From CAKTOF01 sp964544345 (GTDB lineage: Bacteria > Bacillota > Clostridia > Oscillospirales > Oscillospiraceae): 11,912 bases of DNA. Positions within the stretch are counted from its first letter, which is position 1. The number at the start of each line of letters is the position of its first letter. The position numbers and the translations under genes were made by a program. Positions 1 through 7,331 of the stretch are shown here, in pieces. The stretch spans positions 1 through 11,912 of the forward strand of contig CAZJBT010000061.1 of assembly GCA_964544345.1 (NCBI GenBank), given 5' to 3'. The notes beneath the pieces were generated by a model. The model did not search any database. It was given only the letters and a program-made list of their open reading frames with translations, and was not told the origin of the DNA.

Positions 1-976
1 GGAGCGCCGCAAGGCTGTCATGCGCGCGCACTCGGCGACGCACCTGCTCCAGGCTGCGCTGCGCCAGGTGCTGGGCGACCACATCCAGCAGGCCGGCTCG
101 CTGGTTGAGCCGGATCATCTGCGCTTTGATTTCACACACTTCTCCGCAATAGAGCCGGAGGAGCTGCTGCGTGTCGAGTCGCTCGTGTGCGAGTGGGCGC
201 TCGATGGCCTGCCGGTCGAGACGCGGGTCATGCCGGTGGACGAGGCGAAGAAGCTCGGCGCGACCGCGCTGTTCGGCGAGAAGTACGGCGACACCGTCCG
301 CGTCGTCTCCATGGGAGACAAGTCGATGGAGTTCTGCGGCGGCACGCACCTTGATAATACAGCGAAGGTCGGCCTGTTCCGCATCAAGTCCGAAAGCTCC
401 ATCGCATCCGGCGTCCGCCGCATCGAGGCGATCACCGGCAAGGCCGTCCTGCTTGAGGCCGAGAAGATGAACCGCGCGCTGCTCGAATTGGCCGAGACAA
501 TGAAGACTGCGCCGGCCGAGCTGCTGCACAAGGCGCAGGGACAGATCAAAGAGATGAAGGAGCTGCGCCAGAACATGGAGAAGCTGCAGTCTCGCCTGAT
601 GGCGGGCGAGGTCGAGCGATTCCTGTTCGCGTCCAAGCAGGTCGCGGGTCTCCACATCATCACCGCTACGCTGCAGGATCAGTCGGCCGACGCGCTGCGC
701 AAGATGGGCGATCTGCTCCGCGATAAGGACGAGACGTCGGTCGCTGTGTTTGCCGCCTTCTCCGGGGAGAAGATCACATTCCATGCCTCCTGCGGCAAGC
801 AGGCAGTGGCCAAGGGCATCAAGGCCGGCGATCTGATCCGCCAGGTGACACAGATCACGGGCGGTTCCGGCGGCGGCAAGCCTGAGTCCGCGATGGGCGG
901 CGGCAAGGATGTGCTGAAGATCGACGACGCGCTCGCCACGATCGACGACTTCGTGGCCGAGCATGTGAAAGCCTGA
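1..976 (+). CDS. alaS: Alanyl-tRNA synthetase, C-terminal part (5' end outside window)
   Basis: Alanyl-tRNA synthetase charges tRNA-Ala in the cytoplasm and hydrolyses mischarged Ser/Gly-tRNA. Only the last ~325 residues are here; the first complete codon begins at base 2 and the frame is open to the window edge. The editing domain is intact: the HSATH motif (HxxxH, bases 29-43) and CGGTH (CxxxH, bases 335-349) supply the zinc ligands of the family's editing site. A charged helical stretch follows (about bases 470-600). The C-terminal DHHA1 domain ends in a glycine-rich GGSGGGKPESAMGGGKD signature (about bases 860-910), typical of bacterial AlaRS. The catalytic N-terminal half lies upstream of the window. 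It stops at TGA 974-976, and the next gene's Shine-Dalgarno overlaps this stop, so the two are probably co-transcribed. A stand-alone editing protein (AlaX) is unlikely because the frame runs upstream without a start signal at 20. Confidence 0.96.
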   Translation, partial: ERRKAVMRAHSATHLLQAALRQVLGDHIQQAGSLVEPDHLRFDFTHFSAIEPEELLRVESLVCEWALDGLPVETRVMPVDEAKKLGATALFGEKYGDTVRVVSMGDKSMEFCGGTHLDNTAKVGLFRIKSESSIASGVRRIEAITGKAVLLEAEKMNRALLELAETMKTAPAELLHKAQGQIKEMKELRQNMEKLQSRLMAGEVERFLFASKQVAGLHIITATLQDQSADALRKMGDLLRDKDETSVAVFAAFSGEKITFHASCGKQAVAKGIKAGDLIRQVTQITGGSGGGKPESAMGGGKDVLKIDDALATIDDFVAEHVKA

Positions 977-988
977 GGAGGTGTGAAA

Positions 989-1324
989 ATGGATTGCGTA
1001 TTCTGTGGTATCATCGACCGTGAGATCCCGTCGAACATCATTTATGAGGACGAACAGTGCTGCGCGTTTTACGACATCGAGCCGCTTGCGCCCCAGCATT
1101 TCCTCGTTGTGCCAAAGCAGCATTTTTCCTCGGCGGCTGAGGTCACGGCGGACAATTCCGCCGTCGTCGGCCATATCTTTGAGGTCATCGCGAAGCTCAC
1201 AAGAGAGCTGGATTTTAAGGGCGGCTTCCGCATCGTCACCAACTGCGGAGAGACCGCTGGACAGACGGTGCAGCACCTGCACTTCCATGTCCTCGGCGGT
1301 AAAACGCTCGGCAGCTTCAATTGA
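989..1324 (+). CDS. HIT-family (histidine triad) nucleotide-binding protein
   Basis: Small cytosolic HIT/HINT-type protein of 111 residues, a normal length for the family, which hydrolyses purine nucleoside phosphoramidates and similar nucleotide conjugates. The histidine triad H96-L-H98-F-H100 followed by VLGG is visible near the C-terminus. The N-terminus MDCVFCGIIDREIPS, with a Cys-x-x-Cys pair at residues 3 and 6, is the usual HINT opening. An in-frame GTG lies at 983, but ATG 989 is preferred: AGGAGG at 976-981 sits 7 bases before it, whereas 983 is only one base from that site. It follows alaS by 12 bases, and the alaS stop overlaps its ribosome binding site, so translation is probably coupled. 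The physiological substrate cannot be read from the sequence, although HINT enzymes are known to act on aminoacyl-adenylates, which fits a synthetase neighbour. Confidence 0.93.
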   Translation: MDCVFCGIIDREIPSNIIYEDEQCCAFYDIEPLAPQHFLVVPKQHFSSAAEVTADNSAVVGHIFEVIAKLTRELDFKGGFRIVTNCGETAGQTVQHLHFHVLGGKTLGSFN

Positions 1325-1332
1325 ATTCTCGC

Positions 1333-1370
1333 CGCGCCCGGTATGCAGATGCATGCCGGGCGCGCTTTCG
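1333..1370 (+). terminator. Hairpin after the alaS-HIT unit, probable weak intrinsic terminator
   Basis: A 14-bp stem (1333-1346 with 1351-1364, one G-T wobble) closes a 4-base AGAT loop nine bases after the HIT stop codon. It is followed by CTTTCGCTT, a poor T-tract, so termination may be partial or factor-assisted. Its position just before a new promoter supports a transcription boundary here. Confidence 0.65.
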
Positions 1371-1371
1371 C

Positions 1372-1400
1372 TTGACACGCTGCGGAGAAAATGGTATCGT
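1372..1400 (+). promoter_or_regulatory. Sigma-A-type promoter for the secreted-protein (pseudo)gene
   Basis: A perfect -35 TTGACA (1372-1377), a 17-base spacer and a -10 TATCGT (1395-1400; 4/6 to consensus) preceded by an extended TGG at 1392-1394. The predicted start of transcription is near 1407, leaving a leader of about 43 bases before ATG 1450. The match was read by eye; no start site has been measured. Confidence 0.7.
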
Positions 1401-1779
1401 GGAATTGGGAATGAATTGGACGCTGCGGATAAAAATGGGAGGATACAGCATGAGGACAAAACGGAACAGATTGAGCGCGCTGGTTCTGGCGCTTGCGCTG
1501 CTGCTCGGCGTGATGGCTGTCCCGGCGGCTGCGTCGGATCATGTGCTGGTGACGACCGCCCTGACCGGGACGGACGCTGCTGCGGCAGCGAGCGATATCG
1601 CTTACACGGACTGGCTGGCCGCCTATTTCGCCGCGAACCCGGATGAGCTGACCCGTCTCCGCGCCGAAGCGGAAGACATCAGCGCAGAGATGGGCTTTGA
1701 CTCGGCAGATGAGATGCTGGAGGAATTCGGCGTCACCGAGATGGAGTTTTTTGCAGATTGGATCGACGACAGCGCGCTC

Positions 1780-1782
1780 TGA
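1780..1782 (+). other. In-frame TGA stop inside the secreted-protein gene
   Basis: The TGA lies in the same frame as the start at 1450 and the continuation from 1783, ending a 110-residue N-terminal fragment. ATG follows immediately but has no ribosome binding site of its own. A single change from CGA or TGG would explain it. Confidence 0.75.
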
Positions 1783-2058
1783 ATGCTGTATTATACGCAG
1801 AGAGAGGCGCTACGGGTGGCTGAGCTGCGCGCGCAGCTCGGCGCGCCGGAGAGCACCGTCGGCGTCATGCTCAATGGCAGCTATATTTCGTTCGAGACTG
1901 CGCAGCCCGTTAAGATCGGCGGCCGCGTCTATGTGCCGTTTGACGAGCTGATGAAGGCACTTGGTGCGCAGTCGATCAGTGAGCCTGGTAGCGCTGTGCT
2001 GACCGCGTCGGTGGGCGATGTGACGCTACGCTGCAGCGTCGGCAGCAGCGTGCTGTCG

Positions 2059-2066
2059 GTACCTGA
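2059..2066 (+). other. First frameshift (+1) in the secreted-protein gene
   Basis: The reading ...GSSVLSV in the frame of 1783 gives way to LTEAGTQTVQMD one base later. The second reading completes the expected domain, whereas the first degenerates before stopping at 2112. The exact base is uncertain by several positions. Confidence 0.7.
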
Positions 2067-2899
2067 CCGAGGCGGGAACGCAGACCGTGCAGATGGACTG
2101 CACGCCTTATGAGAAGGACGGTGTGACCTTCGTGCCGGTGCGATTCCTGACCGAGGCGCTCGGCTGCGACGTGTTCTGGGACGGCAGGTTTCAGACCGCC
2201 GTGGTGCTGCATCGTGATTCTGTCGCGGCTGTGCTCGATGAGGATTTTACGGTGCTCAACCGCGCGCTGGCTCTGGAAATGACGGCCGGGTCAGAGCCTT
2301 GGAAGCTGGCGCTTCAGTTTGCCGCGACGCTCACGCAGTTCAGTACGCTCGATGGCGATACGACGAGCACGTTTGGCGGAAGCATGACGCTGGTCAGCGG
2401 CGGCCAGGTTCAGCACCTGACCATGCAGCTTGACCTCGGCGCGCTGCTGGAGCTGTATCTGGACGATCCGTACTTATACGGGGATGACACGGCGCGGCTC
2501 ACGCCGTTTTCCAACCTCACAGACGAGGTCATCTATAACCTCGACGAGGGCGTGATGTACCTGTACTGCCCTGTGCTGATGCGGGAGATGGGCGCGCCGG
2601 AACATGCGCGGCTCCAGCTTGCGCTGGATCCGGAGGAGCTGATCGGTCTGATCGGCTGGGACGATCTGCCGGAGGAGTTGGCGGCGCTGTTTGGCGACGG
2701 CTGTTTCACGCGGCAGGGCGATACCTGGACGCTGCATATGGATCGAGACGACTATGAGATGGCGGCCTATGGCGAGCTGCCTTCCAGGGATTCCTATTAT
2801 GACTATCAGGAGCTGGATATCAGGCTCATCGTTTCGGACACCGCCGTATCCGGTTCGTTCCACATGCGTGAGGATGGCTATTACAGCGATATGCTGTAT

Positions 2900-2905
2900 G
2901 AGGGA
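2900..2905 (+). other. Second frameshift (-1) in the secreted-protein gene
   Basis: After ...YSDMLYEG the frame ends at TGA 2915. Shifting back one base gives GTFSLSGTAFSLTLLIHEEN and an open run to 3084, two bases before a strong terminator. One extra G in the GGG run would repair it. Confidence 0.7.
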
Positions 2906-3085
2906 CGTTCTCGCTGAGCGGGACTGCGTTTTCGCTGACGCTGCTGATTCATGAGGAGAACGAGGCCAAGCTCGAGCTATCCGTTCGTGCCGACCTGAGC
3001 GCGGCTCCACAGCAGATATCCGCCGCGCCGCCTGCCGGCAGCGCGATCCTCACGGAAGAGGATCTGTACGGATTTATGTCGTGAG

Positions 3086-3126
3086 AAAAAGCCGCTTGTG
3101 TTCTGAAGAACACAGGCGGCTTTTTA
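3086..3126 (+). terminator. Strong intrinsic terminator after the secreted-protein gene
   Basis: An 18-bp stem (3086-3103 with 3108-3125, one G-T wobble) carries a TGAA loop and ends in a run of five T. It begins one base after the restored stop at 3084, which supports 3084 as the original gene end. The A-tract on the 5' arm means it could also work on the minus strand. Confidence 0.92.
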
Positions 3127-3184
3127 CTTGGATCGATCTTGCGAAACGCTAAAAAGTTTAAGAAAGAGCAGGAAAACAAAACCA

Positions 3185-3213
3185 TATCCAACCGGCGGTT
3201 TTCGTGCTATGAT
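3185..3213 (+). promoter_or_regulatory. Extended -10 promoter for the GTPase-NYN gene
   Basis: TATGAT at 3208-3213 (5/6 match) is preceded by TGC, an extended -10. The -35 position (3185-3190, TATCCA) matches poorly. Transcription would begin near 3220, giving a leader of only about 23 bases. That leaves no room for the leader-peptide attenuator known upstream of tet(M). Confidence 0.6.
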
Positions 3214-3242
3214 AGGAAAAAACACGTAGGCAGGGGAAGCGG

Positions 3243-5807
3243 ATGAAACGACTGGTCATTGGGATTTTGGCGCATGTGGACTCGGGCAAGACGACGCTTT
3301 CCGAGGCGCTGCTGTTCCGCGCGGGTGCGATCCGCACGCTCGGGCGCGTAGACCACGGCGATGCGTTTTTGGACACGGATGCGATCGAGCGCGACCGCGG
3401 CATCACGATTTTTTCCAAGATGGCGGAATTTTTACATGGGCAGACGGCGTTCACACTGCTTGACACGCCGGGTCATGTCGACTTTTCTGCTGAGACGGAG
3501 CGAACGCTGCGGGCGCTCGACTATGCCGTATTGGTCATCAGCGGCACGGACGGTGTGCAGAGCCACACCGAGACCCTCTGGGAGCTTCTCGCCGGGTATG
3601 GGATCCCCACCCTTGTGTTCGTCAACAAAATGGATCTGCCCGGCGCGGATCGAGCACGGCTCCTGAACGAGCTGCGGGCGCGCTTTGGCGATGGCTGCGT
3701 AGACTTCGGCGTGCCATGGGATGCGGCGTTCTATGAGCAGCTCGCCCTGTGTGACGAGACGATGATGGAGCAGGTGCTGGAGACGGGGCGGCCGAAGCCG
3801 GATGCGCTCCGCCATGCTGTCGCGCAGCGGCGCGTGTTCCCATGCTGCTTTGGTTCGGCGCTCCGGCTCGACGGTGTGGACGAGCTGCTGACGCTCCTGG
3901 ATGAATGGACGGCGGAGCCGCCCCGTCTTGATGATTTCGGTGCGTGCGTGTTCAAAATCGCAGAGGATGCGCAGGGCGCGAGGCTGACTTACCTGAAGCT
4001 GACAGGTGGCAGCCTGCCTGTTCGCACAGCGCTGACCGGGACGACCCGTGCGGGCGAGCGCTGGACGGAGAAGGTCAATCAGATCCGTATCTACTCCGGT
4101 GAAAAGTATCGGACGGTCGACTGTGCAGAGCCGGGCATGGTCTGCGCCTGCACGGGTCTGAGCCAGACCTACCCCGGGGAGGGTCTCGGCGCGGAGCGCG
4201 ATGCAGAGCGACCCGTGCTCGAGCCGGTGCTGACCTATTGCGCCGAGCTTCCGGAGGGGCTGGACGCGCATAGGGCGCTTGGCCTGTTCCGCAAGCTCGA
4301 GCAGGAGGATCCGCAGCTTCGCGTCGTCTGGAACGAGCAGCTCCAGCAGATCCATGTCCAATTGATGGGCGAGGTGCAGCTCGAGGTGCTGCGCCGCGTT
4401 CTCCTTGACCGCTTCGGCGTGTCGGTCGGCTTTGGCCGCGGCGGCATCGTCTATCGCGAGACCATCGCCGAACCGGTCGAGGGGGTCGGCCACTATGAGC
4501 CGCTCCGCCACTATGCGGAAGTCCATCTGCTGCTCGAGCCGGGCGAGCGCGGCAGCGGTCTCCAATTTTTCAGCGACTGCCGCGAGGACGATCTAGATCG
4601 AAACTGGCAGCGCTTGATTCTGACGCATCTCGCAGAAAAAACGCACCTTGGCGTACTGACCGGTTCGCCGATCACGGATCTTCGCATTACGCTCGTCGCC
4701 GGTAGGGCGCACGAAAAGCACACCGAAGGCGGTGATTTCCGCCAAGCCACCTACCGCGCTGTGCGGCAGGGGCTCCGCTCGGCCAAGAGCGTGGTGCTCG
4801 AGCCGTGGTATGCCTACCGGCTCGAGGTGCCGGCGGAGCAGGTCGGCCGCGCCATGACCGATCTGCAGCGCTTCGGCGGAGAATATCATCCGCCGGAGAC
4901 GATCGGCGAGTTCGCCGTGCTCGAGGGCTGCGCGCCTGTGGCGGCGCTACGCGGCTACAGCTCCGAGATGACGGCCTATACGCATGGCCGCGGCCACCTG
5001 AGCCTGCGTGTGCAGGGCTACGCGCCGTGCGCCGATCCTGATGCGGTCATCGCCGCCATCGGCTACGACTGTGACGCGGATGTGGAGAACACGGCTGATT
5101 CTGTGTTTTGCTCGCATGGCGCGGGCACGATCGTCAAGTGGAACGAGGTGCCGGCGCGCGCCCATGTGGACAGCGGCTTGCGTCTGGATCGCGGAGACAG
5201 CGCAGAGGAGCGCGCGCCGCGCCGCGCGGAGGATTACGTTCGCATGCTTGCGACCGATGAGGAGCTGCTCCGCATCTTTGAGCGCACCTATGGCCCCGTG
5301 CGACGCCGTTTGACGGCGATGGAGCCGGCGAAAAAGACGGCGGAGAGTGGAAAGCCCTACCGCGCTGCGCCGACCCCGCAGGGACCGGAATATCTGCTTG
5401 TCGACGGCTACAACATCATCTTCACCTGGGATGAGCTAGCCGCGCTGGCTCGGCAGGATCTCGAGGCCGCTCGGACGAAGCTGGCCGATATCCTCTGCAA
5501 TTATCAGGGCTACTGCCAATGCGAGCTGATCCTGGTATTCGACGCGTATAAGGTCAAGGGGAACCACGGTTCGGTCGAGCCGTACCACAACATCACGATC
5601 GTCTACACGAAGGAGGCCGAAACAGCCGACCAGTACATCGAGCGCGTGACCCATGAGCTTCGTGGAAAGCGCCGCGTCCGCGTCGCCACGTCGGACGGCA
5701 TGGAGCAGGTCATTATCCTGGGTCACGGCGCGCTGCGTGTCTCTGCGCGCGCCTTTCACGCGGAGGTGCAGCAGGTCGTCGCTGAGATCGAAAGACTGAT
5801 CCGATAA
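3243..5807 (+). CDS. TetM-like translational GTPase fused to a C-terminal NYN (YacP/Rae1-like) domain
   Basis: An 854-residue cytosolic protein, versus about 640 for classical TetM. The start ATG has AGGGG six bases upstream. The N-terminal GTPase domain has every signature: AHVDSGKT (10-17), RGITI (52-56), DTPGH (74-78) and NKMD (128-131). EF-G-like domains II to V follow to about residue 640. At the domain IV tip, TetM carries a Ser-Pro-Val loop that displaces tetracycline; here the loop reads HEKHTEGGDFR (490-500), so resistance is doubtful. After a charged linker (about 645-715) comes a complete NYN/YacP-type domain (717-854): LVDGYNII (D721), VFDA (D767), ETAD (E793, D796) and ATSD (D818) match the acidic positions of this PIN-like fold. 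B. subtilis YacP (Rae1) is a ribosome-dependent mRNA endonuclease acting at the A site. The inferred role is a ribosome-binding GTPase that delivers an RNase. The gene stands alone between its own promoter and terminator. Databases may label it tetracycline resistance; I would not accept that without testing. Confidence 0.93.
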   Translation: MKRLVIGILAHVDSGKTTLSEALLFRAGAIRTLGRVDHGDAFLDTDAIERDRGITIFSKMAEFLHGQTAFTLLDTPGHVDFSAETERTLRALDYAVLVISGTDGVQSHTETLWELLAGYGIPTLVFVNKMDLPGADRARLLNELRARFGDGCVDFGVPWDAAFYEQLALCDETMMEQVLETGRPKPDALRHAVAQRRVFPCCFGSALRLDGVDELLTLLDEWTAEPPRLDDFGACVFKIAEDAQGARLTYLKLTGGSLPVRTALTGTTRAGERWTEKVNQIRIYSGEKYRTVDCAEPGMVCACTGLSQTYPGEGLGAERDAERPVLEPVLTYCAELPEGLDAHRALGLFRKLEQEDPQLRVVWNEQLQQIHVQLMGEVQLEVLRRVLLDRFGVSVGFGRGGIVYRETIAEPVEGVGHYEPLRHYAEVHLLLEPGERGSGLQFFSDCREDDLDRNWQRLILTHLAEKTHLGVLTGSPITDLRITLVAGRAHEKHTEGGDFRQATYRAVRQGLRSAKSVVLEPWYAYRLEVPAEQVGRAMTDLQRFGGEYHPPETIGEFAVLEGCAPVAALRGYSSEMTAYTHGRGHLSLRVQGYAPCADPDAVIAAIGYDCDADVENTADSVFCSHGAGTIVKWNEVPARAHVDSGLRLDRGDSAEERAPRRAEDYVRMLATDEELLRIFERTYGPVRRRLTAMEPAKKTAESGKPYRAAPTPQGPEYLLVDGYNIIFTWDELAALARQDLEAARTKLADILCNYQGYCQCELILVFDAYKVKGNHGSVEPYHNITIVYTKEAETADQYIERVTHELRGKRRVRVATSDGMEQVIILGHGALRVSARAFHAEVQQVVAEIERLIR

Positions 5808-5809
5808 AG

Positions 5810-5848
5810 AAGCCGCCGCGGAGGATGCGTCCGCGGCAGCTTTTACTT
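5810..5848. terminator. Bidirectional terminator between the convergent GTPase and MATE genes
   Basis: A 13-bp stem (5810-5822 with 5830-5842, one C-A mismatch), very GC-rich, with a 7-base loop. On the plus strand it ends in TTTTACTTT; on the minus strand it is followed by TTCTTTAT. It starts two bases after the GTPase stop and lies just past the MATE stop at 5854, so it can serve both genes. Confidence 0.85.
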
Positions 5849-5853
5849 TATGC

Positions 5854-7227
5854 TTAGAGTTCAACGGCCTGCATGCCGCCCTCAAGGGTGACGTTCTTGA
5901 TCCACTTTTTTGAAAGAAACCGAATGAAGCAGATCGCGAAGCGACCGACCATATCGAGTTTGAGTACGAGATACACGACCCAGATCGGGAGATCGAGCAC
6001 AAATGCGGCCAGCATGCCGAACGGCACCATTGCATAGGTGGAGATCGTGTCGCCGAGGATCAGGAACTTGGTGTCGCCGCCGCCGCGCAGGATGCCCTTG
6101 GACAGCGCTGCGGCGCTCGGCGTGATGACGAGCAAGAACGCCTGGATCGTGAGCATCTGACGTGCATAGCCCACCGTTTCCTCTGTGACCTTGAAGATGT
6201 CAAGCACGGGCGTCCGGAAGATCAGCAGGAGCGCCGAGCTGACTGCGCCGAGCAGCGTGCAGAGCACCAGGAAGGTCGTGCTCTCGTCATAGGCTCGCTT
6301 GTATTCCCCTGCGCCGACTGCGTTGCCGACGAGCGTGGACGATGAGCTGGCCACGCCGATGAACAGCGCGTGCAGCACCAGACTTACCTGGTTGGCAATG
6401 GAGTTCGCGGCTGTGAAGAGCGGGCCGCAGTGGCCGACGATCATGGTGACGAGCTGGTTGCCGATGGTGTAGACGAGATCGGAAACGAGTACTGGCATCC
6501 CCGCCTTGACAAAGCGGCGGAAGATGTCGCGGTCGAATAGCGCCAGATGCGGCAGGCGGAAGCCGATCTTCTTGTCGCGCAGCAGGCAGAGAAAGATAAT
6601 GAGAAACTCAAAAAGACGCGCACAGTTCGTTCCCCAGGCTGCGCCGACGATGCCCATCGCAGGGCAGCCGAGCTTTCCAAAGATAAAGACCCAGTTGCAG
6701 AAAATATTGACCACACACGCGCCGAGGCTCGCGAACATTGGCGGCCGCGCGATGCCGACCGAGCGCAGGATCTGCGTCAGCGAAGAAGACAGCCCGAAAA
6801 AGAGCACTGTGATAGCCAGCACACGCAGATAGCTCGCGCCGGCGGCGATGACCTCGGGATCGGACGTGTACAGGTGCATGATCGGCGTGGCGAGCACGGC
6901 GCTGACCACCGCGAGCGCCGCGCAGATGGCGATCGTGATCTTGATGCAGATGGCGGTCATGGTGCGAACCGCGCCGACCTCCTTCTTGCCCCAGTACTGC
7001 GCGGTAATGACGCCCGCGCCGCCGCCGAGCCCCATGCAGACCGTGCTGATGATGAAATAGAAGCTCGACGCGAGCGAGGAGCCGGACAGCACGATCTCGC
7101 CGAGCTGGCCGAGCATGATCGTATCGATCAGGTTGACGCAGAAGGAAATCAGGGATTGCAGGGAGATCGGGATCGCGATGGCCAGCATCGTTTTGTAAAA
7201 CCGCCTGTCGCGGACAAACAATTGCAT
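5854..7227 (-). CDS. MATE-family multidrug/cation antiporter
   Basis: Integral membrane protein of 457 residues, the usual MATE length, expected to form about 12 transmembrane helices and to export cationic or other small molecules using a Na+ or H+ gradient. The N-terminus, with a short basic segment then a hydrophobic helix ending NLIDTIMLGQLG, is the standard MATE opening. GVITAQYWGKK after the second helix and the second-half repeat (KAGMPVLVSDLVYTIGN, about residue 240 on) show the two-lobe internal duplication. The start is ATG 7227-7225 with a full AGGAGGT six bases upstream on the minus strand. It has its own promoter candidate and is divergent from comEC. The subfamily and substrate cannot be assigned by eye, so no symbol is given; a role in drug resistance is possible but not shown. 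Confidence 0.93.
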   Translation of the reverse strand: MQLFVRDRRFYKTMLAIAIPISLQSLISFCVNLIDTIMLGQLGEIVLSGSSLASSFYFIISTVCMGLGGGAGVITAQYWGKKEVGAVRTMTAICIKITIAICAALAVVSAVLATPIMHLYTSDPEVIAAGASYLRVLAITVLFFGLSSSLTQILRSVGIARPPMFASLGACVVNIFCNWVFIFGKLGCPAMGIVGAAWGTNCARLFEFLIIFLCLLRDKKIGFRLPHLALFDRDIFRRFVKAGMPVLVSDLVYTIGNQLVTMIVGHCGPLFTAANSIANQVSLVLHALFIGVASSSSTLVGNAVGAGEYKRAYDESTTFLVLCTLLGAVSSALLLIFRTPVLDIFKVTEETVGYARQMLTIQAFLLVITPSAAALSKGILRGGGDTKFLILGDTISTYAMVPFGMLAAFVLDLPIWVVYLVLKLDMVGRFAICFIRFLSKKWIKNVTLEGGMQAVEL

Positions 7228-7240
7228 GGAGGTACCTCCT
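7228..7240 (-). promoter_or_regulatory. MATE ribosome binding site inside a 12-bp palindrome
   Basis: The minus-strand Shine-Dalgarno AGGAGGT (complement of 7234-7240) lies within the perfect palindrome GGAGGTACCTCC (7228-7239) directly before the start codon. It is a strong site, but the anti-SD copy CCTCC next to it could pair in trans or within a dimer; a hairpin with no loop cannot form. Confidence 0.7.
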
Positions 7241-7269
7241 GTTTCAGATCAGATTTCCGATTCTGGTAT

Positions 7270-7298
7270 AGTATAGACGGGAATTTGTTTGTATGCAA
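7270..7298 (-). promoter_or_regulatory. Promoter candidate for the MATE gene
   Basis: Read on the minus strand: TTGCAT (complement of 7293-7298), 17 bases, then TATACT (complement of 7270-7275; 5/6 to the -10 consensus). The -35 matches only at TTG. The predicted leader is about 35 bases. The assignment is by eye. Confidence 0.6.
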
Positions 7299-7331
7299 GT
7301 AATTTCTTTCCCGCTTCGCCGGTTTACTTGC
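7295..7331. repeat. 8-bp inverted repeat in the divergent MATE/comEC control region
   Basis: GCAAGTAA at 7295-7302 is repeated inverted as TTACTTGC at 7324-7331, with 21 bases between. The left arm overlaps the MATE -35 and the right arm overlaps the comEC -35, a placement expected of a two-site operator. Eight matching bases in a region this size could also arise by chance. Confidence 0.4.

Larger units (their letters stand above)
1450..3084 (+). pseudogene. Broken secreted protein with copper-amine-oxidase N-terminal-like domain
   Basis: Start ATG 1450 has GGAGG (1438-1442) 7 bases upstream. Residues 1 to about 29 are a clear signal peptide: basic start, Leu/Ala/Val core, Ala-x-Ala before Ser-Asp. 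The product was therefore exported. Three lesions interrupt it. (1) TGA at 1780-1782 is in frame with the continuing homologous reading from 1783. (2) A +1 shift near 2059-2066 passes from the frame of 1783-2112 into the frame ending at 2917. (3) A -1 shift at about 2900-2905 (one G missing in GAGGGACG) returns to the first frame, which runs to TGA 3082-3084. The pieces on either side of lesion 2 join into one Cu_amine_oxidN1-like domain (PF07833 type), with VMLNGSYISF before it and DGVTFVPVRFLTEALG after it. The remaining ~270 residues are an acidic region I do not recognise. The rebuilt product is about 544 residues. Sequencing error is possible, but neighbouring genes are clean. The domain name does not imply amine oxidase activity; such domains occur in cell-surface proteins. 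Confidence 0.82.

Noticed and set aside
983..988. GTG start for the HIT protein
   Set aside because: It lies almost on the Shine-Dalgarno; ATG 989 has ideal 7-base spacing and the standard family N-terminus.
1780..1782. TGA recoded as an amino acid (selenocysteine, Trp or Gly)
   Set aside because: alaS, the HIT gene and rnmV all end at TGA, and the same gene also carries two frameshifts, so a nonsense mutation is simpler. No selenocysteine hairpin was apparent after the codon.
3432..4565. Minus-strand open frame (about 377 codons) opposite the GTPase gene
   Set aside because: No motif, no ribosome binding site, and it lies wholly inside a gene with complete family motifs on the other strand.
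3243..5807. Calling the GTPase a tetracycline resistance gene (tetM/tetW)
   Set aside because: The tip loop lacks the TetM proline/tyrosine residues, the gene matches its neighbours in GC-rich composition, and there is no attenuator leader or mobile element.
6547..7302. Plus-strand open frame opposite the MATE gene
   Set aside because: Composition is Asp/Arg/Ala-rich and repetitive, with no hydrophobic or domain pattern; it is the shadow of the transporter.
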